A DNA stretch of 32,294 bases from a virus: the IMG/VR virus record IMGVR_UViG_3300021962_000385, positions 1 to 32,294 of that record, one strand, 5' to 3'. Within the stretch, counting starts at the first letter, position 1. Each line of letters starts with the position of its first letter. Positions 16,444 through 29,799 of this stretch are shown one piece after another. The notes under the pieces were generated by a model. That model made no database searches, had not been told where the DNA came from, and saw nothing but the letters and a program-made list of their open reading frames with translations. A program made the position numbers and the translations under genes.

Positions 16444-17299
16444 ACCCTACTCCAATGGGCAACGCCATCTTTTCTTGTTCAAAGCCACAACTCGGACACT
16501 CAAATGAGAATGTTGTATCGATATCTGGAGTAATCTCTTTTAGGTATTTGCGTAGTTCTAAAGAATCTCTAGACAACATACTATCAACAAATTTGTTTAC
16601 TACAGCTCTATCTGTCTCCCCTTCAACAGCTACGATCATATGTTTCAATCGTGTTGAAAGCTCAGGATCAACTCCCGTAAGACGACTTAGCTTTTTAGTA
16701 GCCTTGATAGCATCTTCAATTTTCTTTTCATCACCGTGAGTTAAAAACTTCAATGTAATCTCTTTTTTGGAGATTGGTAATGTGAAATTGTGTGTTGTTT
16801 GACCTTTTGTAAAGCGATCCCAATCGATCTCCTTATCTTCAAATTGTTGAAGGTCAATTACATGATTTGACTTTTCACCACAACTTGGACAAGTGATCTC
16901 TACCTCATAATCTTTACCATACGCAAGAATACGAGCTGCAATAAAGATTGCGTTTTTGTCAACAGTTAACAAGTCGTTGAAGTTAATTTTTGTAACAATC
17001 AATGATTGCAACAACTTATCTAATACAATACCTTGTTTGATAAGACTCTGCGATGTTAGGATATCCTCCTCCTTAGCAGTCATATACTTCATCTCAATAG
17101 TACCACCTGATAATGGATGTCCTTCTGGATAGAAGTATCCTTTACTTGGAAGTGGAATTATCTCCGTTGGTGTATCTGATTTAGTGAAAGTTTCAACAGC
17201 TCCTGTGTTGATTGAGTCTGCCAAGAATTTGGCTTTGATCTCTTCGTCTGTTAGTTGGCGATTGTTTGTTGGGTAATCGTCGTTTACAACTTTTGTCAT
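16424..17299 (-). CDS. gp26-like baseplate/tail-assembly chaperone with zinc ribbon, 291 aa
   Basis: Lies between tube and tape measure, the place of tail-assembly chaperones. The 291-aa product has LPSKGYFYPEGHPLSGGTIE (50-69) followed by KYMTAKEEDILTSQSLIKQG, which I recognise from T4-like gp26 (baseplate hub assembly) relatives. Two CPSCG knuckles (C137/C140 and C268/C271) could make a four-cysteine zinc ribbon, with the second knuckle close to the C-terminus. The zero-frame product ends GVGFFWPGV; codons 286-288 are TTT TTT TGG, part of a T7 run where a shift would add 70 residues. It has its own motif and lies between two terminators, so it forms a separate transcription unit. Confidence 0.8.
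   Translation of the reverse strand: MTKVVNDDYPTNNRQLTDEEIKAKFLADSINTGAVETFTKSDTPTEIIPLPSKGYFYPEGHPLSGGTIEMKYMTAKEEDILTSQSLIKQGIVLDKLLQSLIVTKINFNDLLTVDKNAIFIAARILAYGKDYEVEITCPSCGEKSNHVIDLQQFEDKEIDWDRFTKGQTTHNFTLPISKKEITLKFLTHGDEKKIEDAIKATKKLSRLTGVDPELSTRLKHMIVAVEGETDRAVVNKFVDSMLSRDSLELRKYLKEITPDIDTTFSFECPSCGFEQEKMALPIGVGFFWPGV
16438..16444 (-). other. Candidate programmed frameshift site (T7 run)
   Basis: The coding strand reads GTA GGG TTT TTT TGG CCT in the zero frame, with TGA 4 codons after the run. Phe-tRNA on TTT can re-pair one base forward or two bases back inside T7, and either shift enters the 70-codon frame ending at 16231. A homopolymer sequencing error or transcriptional slippage is the alternative. 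Confidence 0.6.
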
Positions 17300-17333
17300 A
17301 TTGATAAAACTATTTTAGTAACTATGGTTCTCC

Positions 17334-17342
17334 TATAAATAT
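17334..17342 (-). promoter_or_regulatory. ATATTTATA motif upstream of the gp26-like gene
   Basis: On the coding strand it reads GCGTATATTTATAGGAGAAC, 34 nt before the ATG and just downstream of the tail-tube terminator. The AGGAGA that follows is too far from the ATG to act as its ribosome-binding site. Confidence 0.55.
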
Positions 17343-17350
17343 ACGCAAAT

Positions 17351-17386
17351 AAAAAAAGAAAGCCAACAGTTAAGTCAGCTTTCTTT
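17351..17386 (-). terminator. Intrinsic terminator after the tail tube gene
   Basis: A 9-bp stem (AAAGAAAGC / GCTTTCTTT) with a 14-nt loop is followed by a T-rich tract on the coding strand, 20 nt past the tube stop codon. The next motif (17334-17342) starts a new unit, so sheath/tube and chaperone messages are probably separated here. Confidence 0.75.
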
Positions 17387-17406
17387 AAATTAATTTTCAG
17401 TCTTAA

Positions 17407-17895
17407 TTAGTATTCAAGTACTGCGTAGTCGATACCAAGTGTTAGAGAGATTTCAACTGGAGTCTCAGTAGACCAGTCCATATCACCAAACTGTGCAGTT
17501 TTGATGTAAGCTCCCCAAATTTTCCAGTTCTCGATTTTATCACCAACTGGACCTAGTACGAAGATATCGAAGTTCTTCTTGTAGAAGTCTGCATATCCAT
17601 CACGACCGGTTACTGATTCGTGAGCTGTACGTACCCACTCCATTACTGCTTGCGCACCTGATGGAACGATGGCGTCATACATAGAGATTGTGATATCTCC
17701 CCACTTACACTTACCCTTCATCTTGCGGATAATGTTGATGTGATCTAGAACCACCTCACCACATTCCAATTGTGGACGAGAAACTTTTTTACACAAGAAT
17801 GATGGAATACCATCTACTTGTAATATAAATCTATTCTGTACCTTTGGTTCGTAAGGTGTGTAGAAGATTTCGTTGTTTTCTATTAAGTTTGCCAT
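17407..17895 (-). CDS. Tail tube protein, gp19-like
   Basis: Forms the inner tube of the contractile tail. The 162-aa product matches T4 gp19 in length (163 aa) and has the family layout: NRFILQVDGIPSFLCKKVSR near the N-terminus, MKGKCKWGDITISMYD in the middle, a helix (AVMEWVRTAHES), and the C-terminal IWGAYIKTAQFGDMDWSTET followed by ISLTLGIDYAVLEY. It lies 25 nt after the sheath stop, with a motif beginning on that stop codon, and is followed by a terminator. The separate motif plus terminator would allow high-level expression of an abundant virion protein. Confidence 0.93.
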   Translation of the reverse strand: MANLIENNEIFYTPYEPKVQNRFILQVDGIPSFLCKKVSRPQLECGEVVLDHINIIRKMKGKCKWGDITISMYDAIVPSGAQAVMEWVRTAHESVTGRDGYADFYKKNFDIFVLGPVGDKIENWKIWGAYIKTAQFGDMDWSTETPVEISLTLGIDYAVLEY

Positions 17896-17912
17896 GTTGC
17901 GTTACTCTTTTG

Positions 17913-17921
17913 TATAAATAT
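17913..17921 (-). promoter_or_regulatory. ATATTTATA motif upstream of the tail tube gene
   Basis: On the coding strand it reads CTTAATATTTATACAAAAGA, 17 nt before the tube ATG. Its first base is the last base of the sheath stop codon (TAA). Confidence 0.55.
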
Positions 17922-20305
17922 TAAGCGTTGTCAAAAGTTGCTCCAGTAGGAAGAATGTTAAAGTCAAGAACGATAAATTCTGCTGCTTTAGCTGGTTGTA
18001 AGTAAATTTGACCGTACATGATGTTTCTGTCGATTACATCAGGTGTGTTGTTAGTCTCATCCATTACAACTTTGAAAGCATAAAGACCTTGACGAGCTTT
18101 AACTGTTTCTAAGTATGGAGTTACGATGTTCAAGAAACGTTGACGTGTAGCTGTAGTATTGTTTTCGAATACCAAATAGCGGCTAGCACTTGCAATGTAT
18201 TTCTTCATTGTGATCATTAAACGTCTTACATTGATACGATCAAGAGCTGATGGTTTAGCTTGTAGAGTTTTTTGACCCCAGATACAAATTCCTTGGTTAG
18301 GGAATGTTGCAATTGCATTGATCTTGTTTTCGTATAAGTCGTTTCTATCAGCTTGGTTAAGTTTCAATTCAACATCAACTGCTTCAGAGATACCTCCACG
18401 GTTTAGACCAGCTGGTGCAAACCATTCGTAAGCTACTGAATCGTTGTAAGCCATTACACGTGGAACAACAACACTAGGTGGAACCCATACTGGTTTGTTC
18501 TTGTTTGTGTCTAGGATTTTAACCCATGGCCAGTAAGTACCTACGTAGTTAGAATCGATTCCTGAGTCAGTTACTGCTGCGATTGCTGCTGCTGCTGATT
18601 GACCTTGGATAACTGGATCTGCGATTACAAATGCATCTCCACGATCTTCTGCTACTTCGATAGCTTTATTAACGATAGCTGAGTGATCTTTAATTGTAGC
18701 ACCTGGAGTAACGATTAAGTTAACATCATATTCATCAGAGTTGCTGATTACATTGAGTGCTTTTACATATCCTACTGAACCTTTTGCAGTTGCAGTTGAA
18801 CAATCCATACCAAACAAGTTAGTAGCTGTGATTGCTGAACCTACTTTCTTAACGATTGCTGGGTCCATACCATCAAATCCACCTTGGAATGGTACTGTAA
18901 ATTTCAAGAATGTGCTTACGTCTAATCCAGCGAATAATGATGCAGAGATTGAAGAACCTCCCACAAATGTTGAGCTGTCGTTTAATTTAGAAGCACTTGC
19001 GTGAATGAAACAAGCATCAAGGTTGAATGCAGCATTATTCATTGCTGATGTACCAAGAGCTAATGGTTTCAAGTAGTTTTCGTTATCTGCTGTAGACCAG
19101 CTCCATCCGTAGTAAGCTTTCTTATTGTAAGCGCTATTGATCTCGGTGTTTTGAGTCACCATAGATGCAGTTGGCATTGCGTAGCTAGAAGATACTGGCT
19201 GGATTACTGCAGCAAAACCAAAAGGTTTTACGTTTGCTGTAATCGCTTTAGCTGATACAGCTGAATCAACTTCTACACGAATGTATTTAGAAATGTTGTT
19301 GTAATCTCCAGTTACAGATACTACACCTGCTGAACTTACTGAGTAAGCTTTATCACCAATTCGACGAGCGATGTAATTAGATGAATCTGGATCTAAATTA
19401 AGACCAGTGAATGATTCTAAGATAACTGGACGTTGGTCTGTATCATTGTAGTCACGAACTACTACTGTGAATGATCCATAATCGCTTCCTGCATCATCTC
19501 CAGGTAGAGTTGTGTTGATTACAGCAACTTTAAATGAAGTGTTTGTGTCAGTGCCATCAGCAAGAGTGTGAATCTTAAATAAGTTTAGTTTCTCGTTACC
19601 AATGATTTGTGATTGAATCCATGGAGTCTCAGCGTTTGAGTATGCACCTGCTGAACCAGATAGATCAACTTTTGCATTAGCTGATTGAGATACGAAGCTT
19701 ACAGATCCAGATAAACCTGGAGTAGTTGCTAGGTAACCACCAAACCAAGTGTACATATAACCCTTCTTACCACCTTTTACGGATTGGCCAAGTACATTGG
19801 CAAAAGAGTTAACATTTGCTGGGTTAGCAGATGCAGTAAGTGCTTGTGCAGTTACGCTTGAACCAGAAAGCTGGAATCCGAAAGATCCAGTTACGCTACC
19901 TGCTTGGAAAGCGGTAAAATCTGATTTAGTGTATCCGTTACCAGTAGAAGAACCTACAGTGGTAGTTGGCATAATAACACCAACCAATCTAGTGATTGAT
20001 CCAGTAGTGTGGATGATTTGTACTGCGTCAGCATTGTAGCCTCCCTCAGACAATACACGAACCACAGTAACAGTTGAAGCGCTATTCAAGTAGCTCTTAA
20101 CTGCATATGGTACGTATGTTTCTTCGCTTAAGCCACCGAACTTAGCAATAAAGTCATCAAATGAAGTGACAACTGTCGGTACAAAAGCAGGTCCTTTTAC
20201 TGTTGGACCAATGATTGCAGCTCCGATTGCTGCAATACCTGCAGGTAAAAACGAGAGGTCTTTCTCGTTTGTAAATACACCTGGTGATACTATTCTTTCA
20301 GCCAT
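17921..20305 (-). CDS. Contractile tail sheath protein, gp18-like
   Basis: Polymerises around the tube and contracts to drive it through the host envelope. The 794-aa product begins MAERIVSPGVFTNEKDLSFL, the usual sheath start, followed by IGAAIIGPTVKGPAFVPT and SFDDFIAKFGGLSEET. The C-terminal domain has INAIATFPNQGICIWGQKTL, then RLMITMKKYIASASRYLVFE, and the typical ending AEFIVLDFNILPTGATF. It is longer than T4 gp18 (659 aa), the extra length lying in the central surface domain (about 100-480), which is rich in Ser, Thr, Ala and Gly. It is preceded by a motif 28 nt upstream and followed by the tube gene, the normal order. Confidence 0.95.
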   Translation of the reverse strand: MAERIVSPGVFTNEKDLSFLPAGIAAIGAAIIGPTVKGPAFVPTVVTSFDDFIAKFGGLSEETYVPYAVKSYLNSASTVTVVRVLSEGGYNADAVQIIHTTGSITRLVGVIMPTTTVGSSTGNGYTKSDFTAFQAGSVTGSFGFQLSGSSVTAQALTASANPANVNSFANVLGQSVKGGKKGYMYTWFGGYLATTPGLSGSVSFVSQSANAKVDLSGSAGAYSNAETPWIQSQIIGNEKLNLFKIHTLADGTDTNTSFKVAVINTTLPGDDAGSDYGSFTVVVRDYNDTDQRPVILESFTGLNLDPDSSNYIARRIGDKAYSVSSAGVVSVTGDYNNISKYIRVEVDSAVSAKAITANVKPFGFAAVIQPVSSSYAMPTASMVTQNTEINSAYNKKAYYGWSWSTADNENYLKPLALGTSAMNNAAFNLDACFIHASASKLNDSSTFVGGSSISASLFAGLDVSTFLKFTVPFQGGFDGMDPAIVKKVGSAITATNLFGMDCSTATAKGSVGYVKALNVISNSDEYDVNLIVTPGATIKDHSAIVNKAIEVAEDRGDAFVIADPVIQGQSAAAAIAAVTDSGIDSNYVGTYWPWVKILDTNKNKPVWVPPSVVVPRVMAYNDSVAYEWFAPAGLNRGGISEAVDVELKLNQADRNDLYENKINAIATFPNQGICIWGQKTLQAKPSALDRINVRRLMITMKKYIASASRYLVFENNTTATRQRFLNIVTPYLETVKARQGLYAFKVVMDETNNTPDVIDRNIMYGQIYLQPAKAAEFIVLDFNILPTGATFDNA

Positions 20306-20333
20306 TGTTGTAATGTAGTTTTATCAGTTTGAA

Positions 20334-20342
20334 TATAAATAT
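20334..20342 (-). promoter_or_regulatory. ATATTTATA motif upstream of the sheath gene
   Basis: On the coding strand it reads TGTGATATTTATATTCAAAC, 28 nt before the sheath ATG. The leader that follows is A-rich (TAAAACTACATTACAAC) with no Shine-Dalgarno. Confidence 0.55.
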
Positions 20343-20371
20343 CACAACATACAGCGAAACCTTAAAATACC

Positions 20372-20644
20372 TTAGCTATTTGGCGTAAATTGTCCAGTCT
20401 CAAGATCTAAAGAACCAGCTCCGTATTTTGCATCTAATTCTTGAGCTAGCTTCTTTTCTTCCTCGTTCGTCTCTACAATCTGATTTTCTAGTAATCCCTC
20501 TTGCTCGATTAAGCCATTAAGATAGGTTTCAGCATTCTTTTTTGCTAACTTTAATTGTACTAGTTGAATACCTAATACGTTGTACTTCTCTTGTAAGACT
20601 TTGATTTGCTCAAGTTCTTCTGCGCTAAATTGCTTGTTTTCCAT
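20372..20644 (-). CDS. Small coiled-coil hypothetical protein, 90 aa
   Basis: Function not recognised. From the ATG at 20644 (MENKQFSAEELEQIKVLQEK) the 90-aa product is largely helical: two predicted coiled-coil stretches (about 8-45 and 48-72) separated by a short turn, then a Gly/Leu tail (YGAGSLDLETGQFTPNS). A longer frame back to 20725 exists, but it would overlap the oxygenase gene and run across the motif at 20670-20678, so I chose 20644. It sits between the oxygenase and the sheath with its own motif. The C-terminal GSLDLETGQF.P pattern recalls small unnamed proteins in marine phage structural regions. Confidence 0.75.
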   Translation of the reverse strand: MENKQFSAEELEQIKVLQEKYNVLGIQLVQLKLAKKNAETYLNGLIEQEGLLENQIVETNEEEKKLAQELDAKYGAGSLDLETGQFTPNS

Positions 20645-20669
20645 AACTTTGTTTTTATGTTGTTCTTTG

Positions 20670-20678
20670 TATAAATAT
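20670..20678 (-). promoter_or_regulatory. ATATTTATA motif upstream of the 90-aa gene
   Basis: On the coding strand it reads AACATATTTATACAAAGAAC, 25 nt before the chosen ATG at 20644 and 19 nt after the oxygenase stop. It also argues against the longer upstream start. Confidence 0.55.
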
Positions 20679-20697
20679 GTTGTTTTGTTTGTAAACC

Positions 20698-21291
20698 TTA
20701 CTTGTAATGTCCGCCACCGACCCATAAAACAGCACTTTGTCTCAATCCTTCAGTTACTGGTGTTACTCTGTGTAACATGAATGACGGAAAGATTGCAACC
20801 GCTCCTTTTTTGCGTGGTACAGCAAATGAGAAGTTACCTGGCATTAACTCTAAGTCACCACCCACATAATCATCGGGGTCTGCTAATTGAACTACAACAG
20901 AAACCTTTCTGTGTGAGATTGTGGAAGGTCCAATATCGACATGCCAGTCATAATGACCTCCCCCCGCTTCATACTGAGTGTATTGGATATCATCTATAAT
21001 ACTATGCAAGTCAAAATGCCATAAAGCGTTATTTGCTTCTACTACCATGTTGGCAATACGATCATAAAACCAACCCCACTCAGGAGTATTTGGAAGCCAT
21101 TTGATTTTTGATTTTCTAATGGCTTCCTCTACTTCTTCATTATTGCCAATTATTGTAGCATCTTGTTCATCGTACTTGGTTGCAGAGTTGTGTATGTGGT
21201 TTACCTCTTCTTCTGTAAAACCATTTTCAAACCAATAGTATTGAGTCTGGTCTACGTTTTCTGCTGGTCTAAATGTAGGTCTATTATTCAT
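20698..21291 (-). CDS. Fe(II)/2-oxoglutarate-dependent oxygenase, prolyl 4-hydroxylase type
   Basis: Expected to hydroxylate a substrate using Fe(II), O2 and 2-oxoglutarate. The 197-aa product shows the double-stranded beta-helix ligands: YEAGGGHYDWHVDIG carries the HxD pair (H117, D119), FMLHRVTPV gives the distal His (H174), and LRQSAVLWV supplies the Arg (R184) that binds 2-oxoglutarate. VGGDLELMPG and KKGAVAIFPS match the intervening strands of the P4Hc/PKHD group. No signal peptide is present, so it acts in the cytoplasm. It starts 36 nt after the 608-aa collagen-like fibre gene, which makes collagen-type prolines a natural candidate substrate. This is inference; many phages carry such enzymes with no known target. 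Confidence 0.9.
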   Translation of the reverse strand: MNNRPTFRPAENVDQTQYYWFENGFTEEEVNHIHNSATKYDEQDATIIGNNEEVEEAIRKSKIKWLPNTPEWGWFYDRIANMVVEANNALWHFDLHSIIDDIQYTQYEAGGGHYDWHVDIGPSTISHRKVSVVVQLADPDDYVGGDLELMPGNFSFAVPRKKGAVAIFPSFMLHRVTPVTEGLRQSAVLWVGGGHYK

Positions 21292-21293
21292 AA

Positions 21294-21303
21294 CTAAAAT
21301 ATA
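21294..21303 (-). promoter_or_regulatory. Degenerate motif (ATATTTTAG) at the oxygenase start
   Basis: The coding strand reads ACGTATATTTTAGTTATG, ending in the oxygenase start codon. It resembles the recurrent ATATTTATA motif, but with two changes and almost no leader, so it may be coincidence. Confidence 0.2.
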
Positions 21304-21327
21304 CGTAAAAAATTAAAACTATGCAAC

Positions 21328-23154
21328 TTATATTATTGTCACGTTTGTTAATAAACCGTTTGTAAAGTCCATAATAACTGTCGCACCTCTTGGGTCGGCA
21401 ACCATAACCGATGCAGTCATACCAGTTGTACCACCACCAGATCCTGGAGGTCCTGGAGGGCCAGTAGGTCCAGTTGGGCCTGGAGCTCCATCGGATCCTG
21501 CGGGACCAGTAGGTCCAGGTGCCCCAGTGGGGCCTGGAGATCCAGTTCCTGAAGGTCCGGTAGGTCCGGTAGGTCCTGGACTGCCAGTAGGTCCACTAGG
21601 TCCAGTTGGGCCAGTTGGTCCAGGTGCTCCTCTTAATGCTGCTAAGAAGGCAGATTCTGTTCCACTATTACCTAAAGCTAACCAAGACTCATAAGCTGAA
21701 CGACCAGTAGCTCCAGTAGGACCAGTTGGACCAGGTCCACCAGTAGGTCCAGTTCCACCACTCGGTCCTGGAGGGCCAGTTGGACCAGGTCCGCCATTAG
21801 TTCCACTAGGACCTGGACTACCAGTTGGGCCAGTTGGGCCAGTGGGTCCAGTGGGACCAGTAGGACCTGATAAAGCATATGTACTTAGGTTCTCTGTAGT
21901 AACAAATGTGTATGGGCCTTTCTGTACACCACCCTCTAATCTTGAGTATTGAGGTGCTGTCCAGAATGGCATGATTAAGGTTTGGTTATAGTAGGTCTGT
22001 CCATCACCATGATTTGATATTATATAACTTGCCCAACTGCCATTATATCCTGCAATTCCAGATGGTGCTTGATACCAGGTCTGAGTACCGTTTCCAAACC
22101 CAGCGTTTGATAAAGCTCCTGCTGTATATGAAGTTGATCCTGCAGGTCCTGTGGGTCCAGTAGGTCCAGGTGATCCAGTAGGTCCACTAGGTCCTGGAGG
22201 GCCACTAGGTCCAGTTGGACCAGTAGGGCCAGTAGGTCCTGCTACTGTTGATCCAGGTCCGGTTGGGCCGGTAGGACCGGTAGGTCCAGGTGATCCAGTT
22301 GGACCAGGTGAGCCAGTAGGACCGCTTGGTCCAGTAGCTCCAGTAGGTCCAGTGGGCCCTGTCGGTCCAGTAGGACCAGTAGCCCAAGAAGATAATCCAG
22401 TGCTTGTGTAGTAGGTTCCTCCACTAGGAATCGTTACCATTCCAGGCAACCATTTTAGTGAGCTATTATCTCCATTATGAACTGCAATCAATACCCAACC
22501 ATCGACTACTTGGACTGATCCATCGTTGTAAGGAAGTACCACAAGTTTGTTTGAATCGTAGGTATTGGCCATTCCACGAGCCACTTTGTAATAAACTCCT
22601 GACCATGCAGGTACTAATAAATTGGAAACTGGTCCAATATCTAAATAACCACTAGCTGCTTGACTATTGTCAGCAGGAATGACAATTACTCGCTCACCCC
22701 ACGATACTCTACCACCTGACCATGTTACAGTACCTCCACCGTTAACTGCATAGTTTGCGTTAGCAGTTTCATATTCTGTTGGGCCAGTAGGTCCAGTTGC
22801 ACCCGTAGGACCAGTAGGGCCAGTAGGCCCAGTTGGGCCACTTGGTCCTGGAGGGCCAGTCGGTCCAGTGCTTCCATTGGTTCCACTAGGGCCAGTAGGA
22901 CCGGTAGGTCCAGTCAGACCAGTATCCCCTTTCAATCCCTGAGGTCCACTAGGGCCAGTCGGTCCAGTGGGTCCACTTGGTCCTGGAGGTCCACTTGGTC
23001 CAGTTGAACCTGGAGATCCAGTAGGGCCAGTTGGTCCACTTGGTCCAGTAGGTCCAGTAGGTCCTATAAATTGAGGATAGCTACTAGCATCGAAATTACC
23101 AGTATGTAGAGCTTCGTTACCTCCTATGGTTGTTCCTGTTTTTAGCTTAGCCAT
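21328..23154 (-). CDS. Collagen-like tail fibre protein, 608 aa
   Basis: Probable trimeric fibre with collagen-like stalks. The N-terminus ([17 protein letters not shown]) is a common fibre attachment pattern. Four Gly-X-Y blocks follow (about residues 31-126, 260-339, 430-484, 509-574), dominated by Gly-Pro-Thr and Gly-Pro-Ser, with GPP, GSP, GAP and GGP triplets that place proline at the Y position. Between them lie globular domains at 127-259 and 340-429 and a short module [20 protein letters not shown] (486-505) seen in other phage collagen-like fibres. The C-terminal cap is small (to VTII). The many Y-position Thr residues could be O-glycosylated, as in Bacillus BclA. It overlaps the 53-aa gene stop and precedes the oxygenase. 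Confidence 0.88.
   Translation of the reverse strand: MAKLKTGTTIGGNEALHTGNFDASSYPQFIGPTGPTGPSGPTGPTGSPGSTGPSGPPGPSGPTGPTGPSGPQGLKGDTGLTGPTGPTGPSGTNGSTGPTGPPGPSGPTGPTGPTGPTGATGPTGPTEYETANANYAVNGGGTVTWSGGRVSWGERVIVIPADNSQAASGYLDIGPVSNLLVPAWSGVYYKVARGMANTYDSNKLVVLPYNDGSVQVVDGWVLIAVHNGDNSSLKWLPGMVTIPSGGTYYTSTGLSSWATGPTGPTGPTGPTGATGPSGPTGSPGPTGSPGPTGPTGPTGPGSTVAGPTGPTGPTGPSGPPGPSGPTGSPGPTGPTGPAGSTSYTAGALSNAGFGNGTQTWYQAPSGIAGYNGSWASYIISNHGDGQTYYNQTLIMPFWTAPQYSRLEGGVQKGPYTFVTTENLSTYALSGPTGPTGPTGPTGPTGSPGPSGTNGGPGPTGPPGPSGGTGPTGGPGPTGPTGATGRSAYESWLALGNSGTESAFLAALRGAPGPTGPTGPSGPTGSPGPTGPTGPSGTGSPGPTGAPGPTGPAGSDGAPGPTGPTGPPGPPGSGGGTTGMTASVMVADPRGATVIMDFTNGLLTNVTII
21433..21630 (-). repeat. Collagen-like Gly-X-Y block 4 of the 608-aa fibre
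   Basis: This block encodes about 22 triplets, including GPT, GPS, GSP, GAP and GPP. Proline-rich Y positions are most frequent here. Confidence 0.85.
21703..21867 (-). repeat. Collagen-like Gly-X-Y block 3 of the 608-aa fibre
   Basis: This block encodes about 18 triplets between two globular modules, including GPT, GSP, GGP and GPP. Confidence 0.85.
22138..22377 (-). repeat. Collagen-like Gly-X-Y block 2 of the 608-aa fibre
   Basis: This block encodes Gly-X-Y triplets with one short interruption (around GSTVAGP, residues 301-307). Wobble bases vary strongly from triplet to triplet. Confidence 0.85.
22777..23064 (-). repeat. Collagen-like Gly-X-Y block 1 of the 608-aa fibre
   Basis: This block encodes 32 uninterrupted triplets. 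The central [17 protein letters not shown] stretch also occurs, apart from its last position, in the 559-aa fibre, with diverged DNA. Confidence 0.88.
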
Positions 23155-23315
23155 TATATCTCGTTCTGTTTTATTGTTTCAATTTCACTAAGAATCTCTA
23201 GGACTCTTGGATTATACAATCCTTCCAACTCTTGTCGTTCTTCATCTGTACTGGCTTGGCCAATTATCCAGGTGATCGAACTTAGCTCCATTTGTAGTTT
23301 TTGTAGCTCTGTCAT
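23154..23315 (-). CDS. Small hypothetical protein, 53 aa
   Basis: A 53-codon frame fills the gap between the 490-aa and 608-aa genes: [20 protein letters not shown], then a segment with [19 protein letters not shown], ending ETIKQNEI. It starts 4 nt after the stop of the 490-aa gene and its TAA overlaps the next ATG (TAATG), the coupling seen elsewhere in this genome, so it is very probably translated. The product is predicted to be mostly helical, with a tryptophan in a hydrophobic patch and no recognisable motif. It could be a fibre chaperone or accessory subunit because of its position, but there is no direct evidence. Confidence 0.7.
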   Translation of the reverse strand: MTELQKLQMELSSITWIIGQASTDEERQELEGLYNPRVLEILSEIETIKQNEI

Positions 23316-23319
23316 AATC

Positions 23320-24791
23320 TTATATTCTTATATCAATAACACCTTTTCTTTTATATACAGTATCTAGTTGATTAGCTCCGTCCTCCTTAATTACTCTCTG
23401 TCCTCTTCCGACAGCTGCATAAGGATGTCTTACACCACCTCCAGTATATACTGAATGTAAAGATCCGTCGTTAACTAGTAACCTTGATTTCATAGCTCTC
23501 ATTTGAGCATCTAATGTTGAGTTAGGATTAATTGCATCGAACGATGTCATAACCCACACCTGACTACTAGTGATGGTTGCAAGCTTATTAGCTAACGCTG
23601 TTCTAGCACTATCGTCTCCGTATGTATCATAAACTTGATCAAACACTACTGAAACTGATGCCTCATCTATAATAGTAAGTCTTAAACCTCTACCACCCTC
23701 TTGGTTGTATATTGTTGTACCATTGAGTTGTAAAACTCTAGGACCATATACTGCAAACCTATCTGTACCGTTTCCAATATCTAAACCTACGTAAGCTGTT
23801 CCTTTTGCAAACACTGCAATAGTTTCTTCCGAAATAGTGTCGGATTCCCAACCACCTGATGTAAGGTTCCAAGAAACGTTATCTGTAATATCTGTGATTT
23901 GAATATTATCTACATAGACATGAGTTCCTCTACTACCCTGATCTTCATAACTAAAACCAATTTTCAGGTTAGCGTATAAATCAAAATACCCTGCAACCAT
24001 TGGTGCTCTATAATCCCAAATACTAGGATACTCTTGATCAGGTGGAACGCCTTTTGTAGGCTGTCCAGTCCAGCTTGGCTTTCTATAAACATAACCATTA
24101 TACTGTACTGGTTGCCAGTCACCATACTGTGTACTCGCATTCCAGACTGGAGTGTTTTGACCCGGTACCCAATCTAGGTAACCGTCTTGAATTGTGTATG
24201 TATACTCATACCTTCTCCACTCCCAATCAGTATCAAATGCCGATACAGCGGAATACCATGGAGTTGGTAACCAAATTCCTAAATCTCCCCAACCTACGGT
24301 AAGGTTATTGTAAACTTCCATCTGATTACCATTTGTATATCCTCGGTAGTTAAATGAAAATCTGTATGTGTGACCTCTTAATTTTGAAGCAGCTGGTGGA
24401 TAAAAAGCTAATCCACCCCAAGTTGAGGCTGCTGAAATGTTTGGGTATCTAAATATGTGAACACCGTATGATGCATCCTTACCAGCATGCCTTCTAGCGG
24501 TTGTGTATATATTATCTTGTTTGTAGATTCCCCAATTTGAGTTGCCATATATGTTCTCCGACCCGAATGCTTGATTGTTTGGATTAGACCACCATCTATC
24601 ACCTTGATCATTAACATGCCAACCAATGGCATCTAAAGAATTATATGTTTCATCAAAAGCAGCACAATGCATATCACCATCACCTTTGAGTACAGCTCTT
24701 ACGCCGGTAGGCAAAGACGAAGTCTCATGAAAGACACCTTCATTTAGGTGCCAGGTGTTACTGGATCTTATGAATGTTGCTTTTGTAGCCA

Positions 24792-24792
<1 letters not shown>
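23320..24792 (-). CDS. Modular tail adhesin with carbohydrate-binding-like and ILEI/PANDER-like domains
   Basis: Probable receptor-binding fibre component. In the 490-aa product, residues about 125-302 look like a jelly-roll carbohydrate-binding domain (start around YRFSFNYRGYTNGNQMEVYN; end THVYVDNIQITDIT). Inserted in it, at about 214-260, is a CBM5/12-like module, VWNASTQYGDWQPVQYNGYV, with aromatic residues at the expected spacing. Residues about 345-470 resemble the ILEI/PANDER (FAM3) fold: GGRGLRLTIIDEASVSVVFD, VYDTYGDDSARTALANKLAT, then QVWVMTSFDAI and a late VGRGQRVIK. It is coupled to the preceding 559-aa fibre (TAATG). The family calls come from pattern memory and need profile searches. 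Confidence 0.65.

Positions 24793-29799
<5,007 letters not shown>

Noticed and set aside
16438-16444. -1 frameshift at the T7 run
   Set aside because: A -1 shift would enter the 80-aa shadow frame, not the frame with the plausible extension; only +1 or -2 fits.
17334-20342. Canonical T4 late promoters (TATAAATA) on the plus strand
   Set aside because: The word is present, but in this orientation it would transcribe antisense into upstream genes. I found no plus-strand genes for it to serve, so I treat the coding-strand reading as the relevant one.
20372-20725. Longer 117-aa version of the 90-aa coiled-coil protein
   Set aside because: It would overlap the oxygenase gene and read through the intergenic motif; the ATG at 20644 fits the usual motif-to-start spacing.
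22151-22411. Plus-strand open frame encoding Gly-Pro-Val repeats
   Set aside because: It is the exact antisense of the Gly-Pro-Thr coding repeats: GGN CCN ACN reversed reads GTN GGN CCN. No start context or separate motif is present.
21433-23064. CRISPR-like array
   Set aside because: The short regular repeats are translated Gly-X-Y triplets with variable wobble bases, with no constant repeat/spacer structure.
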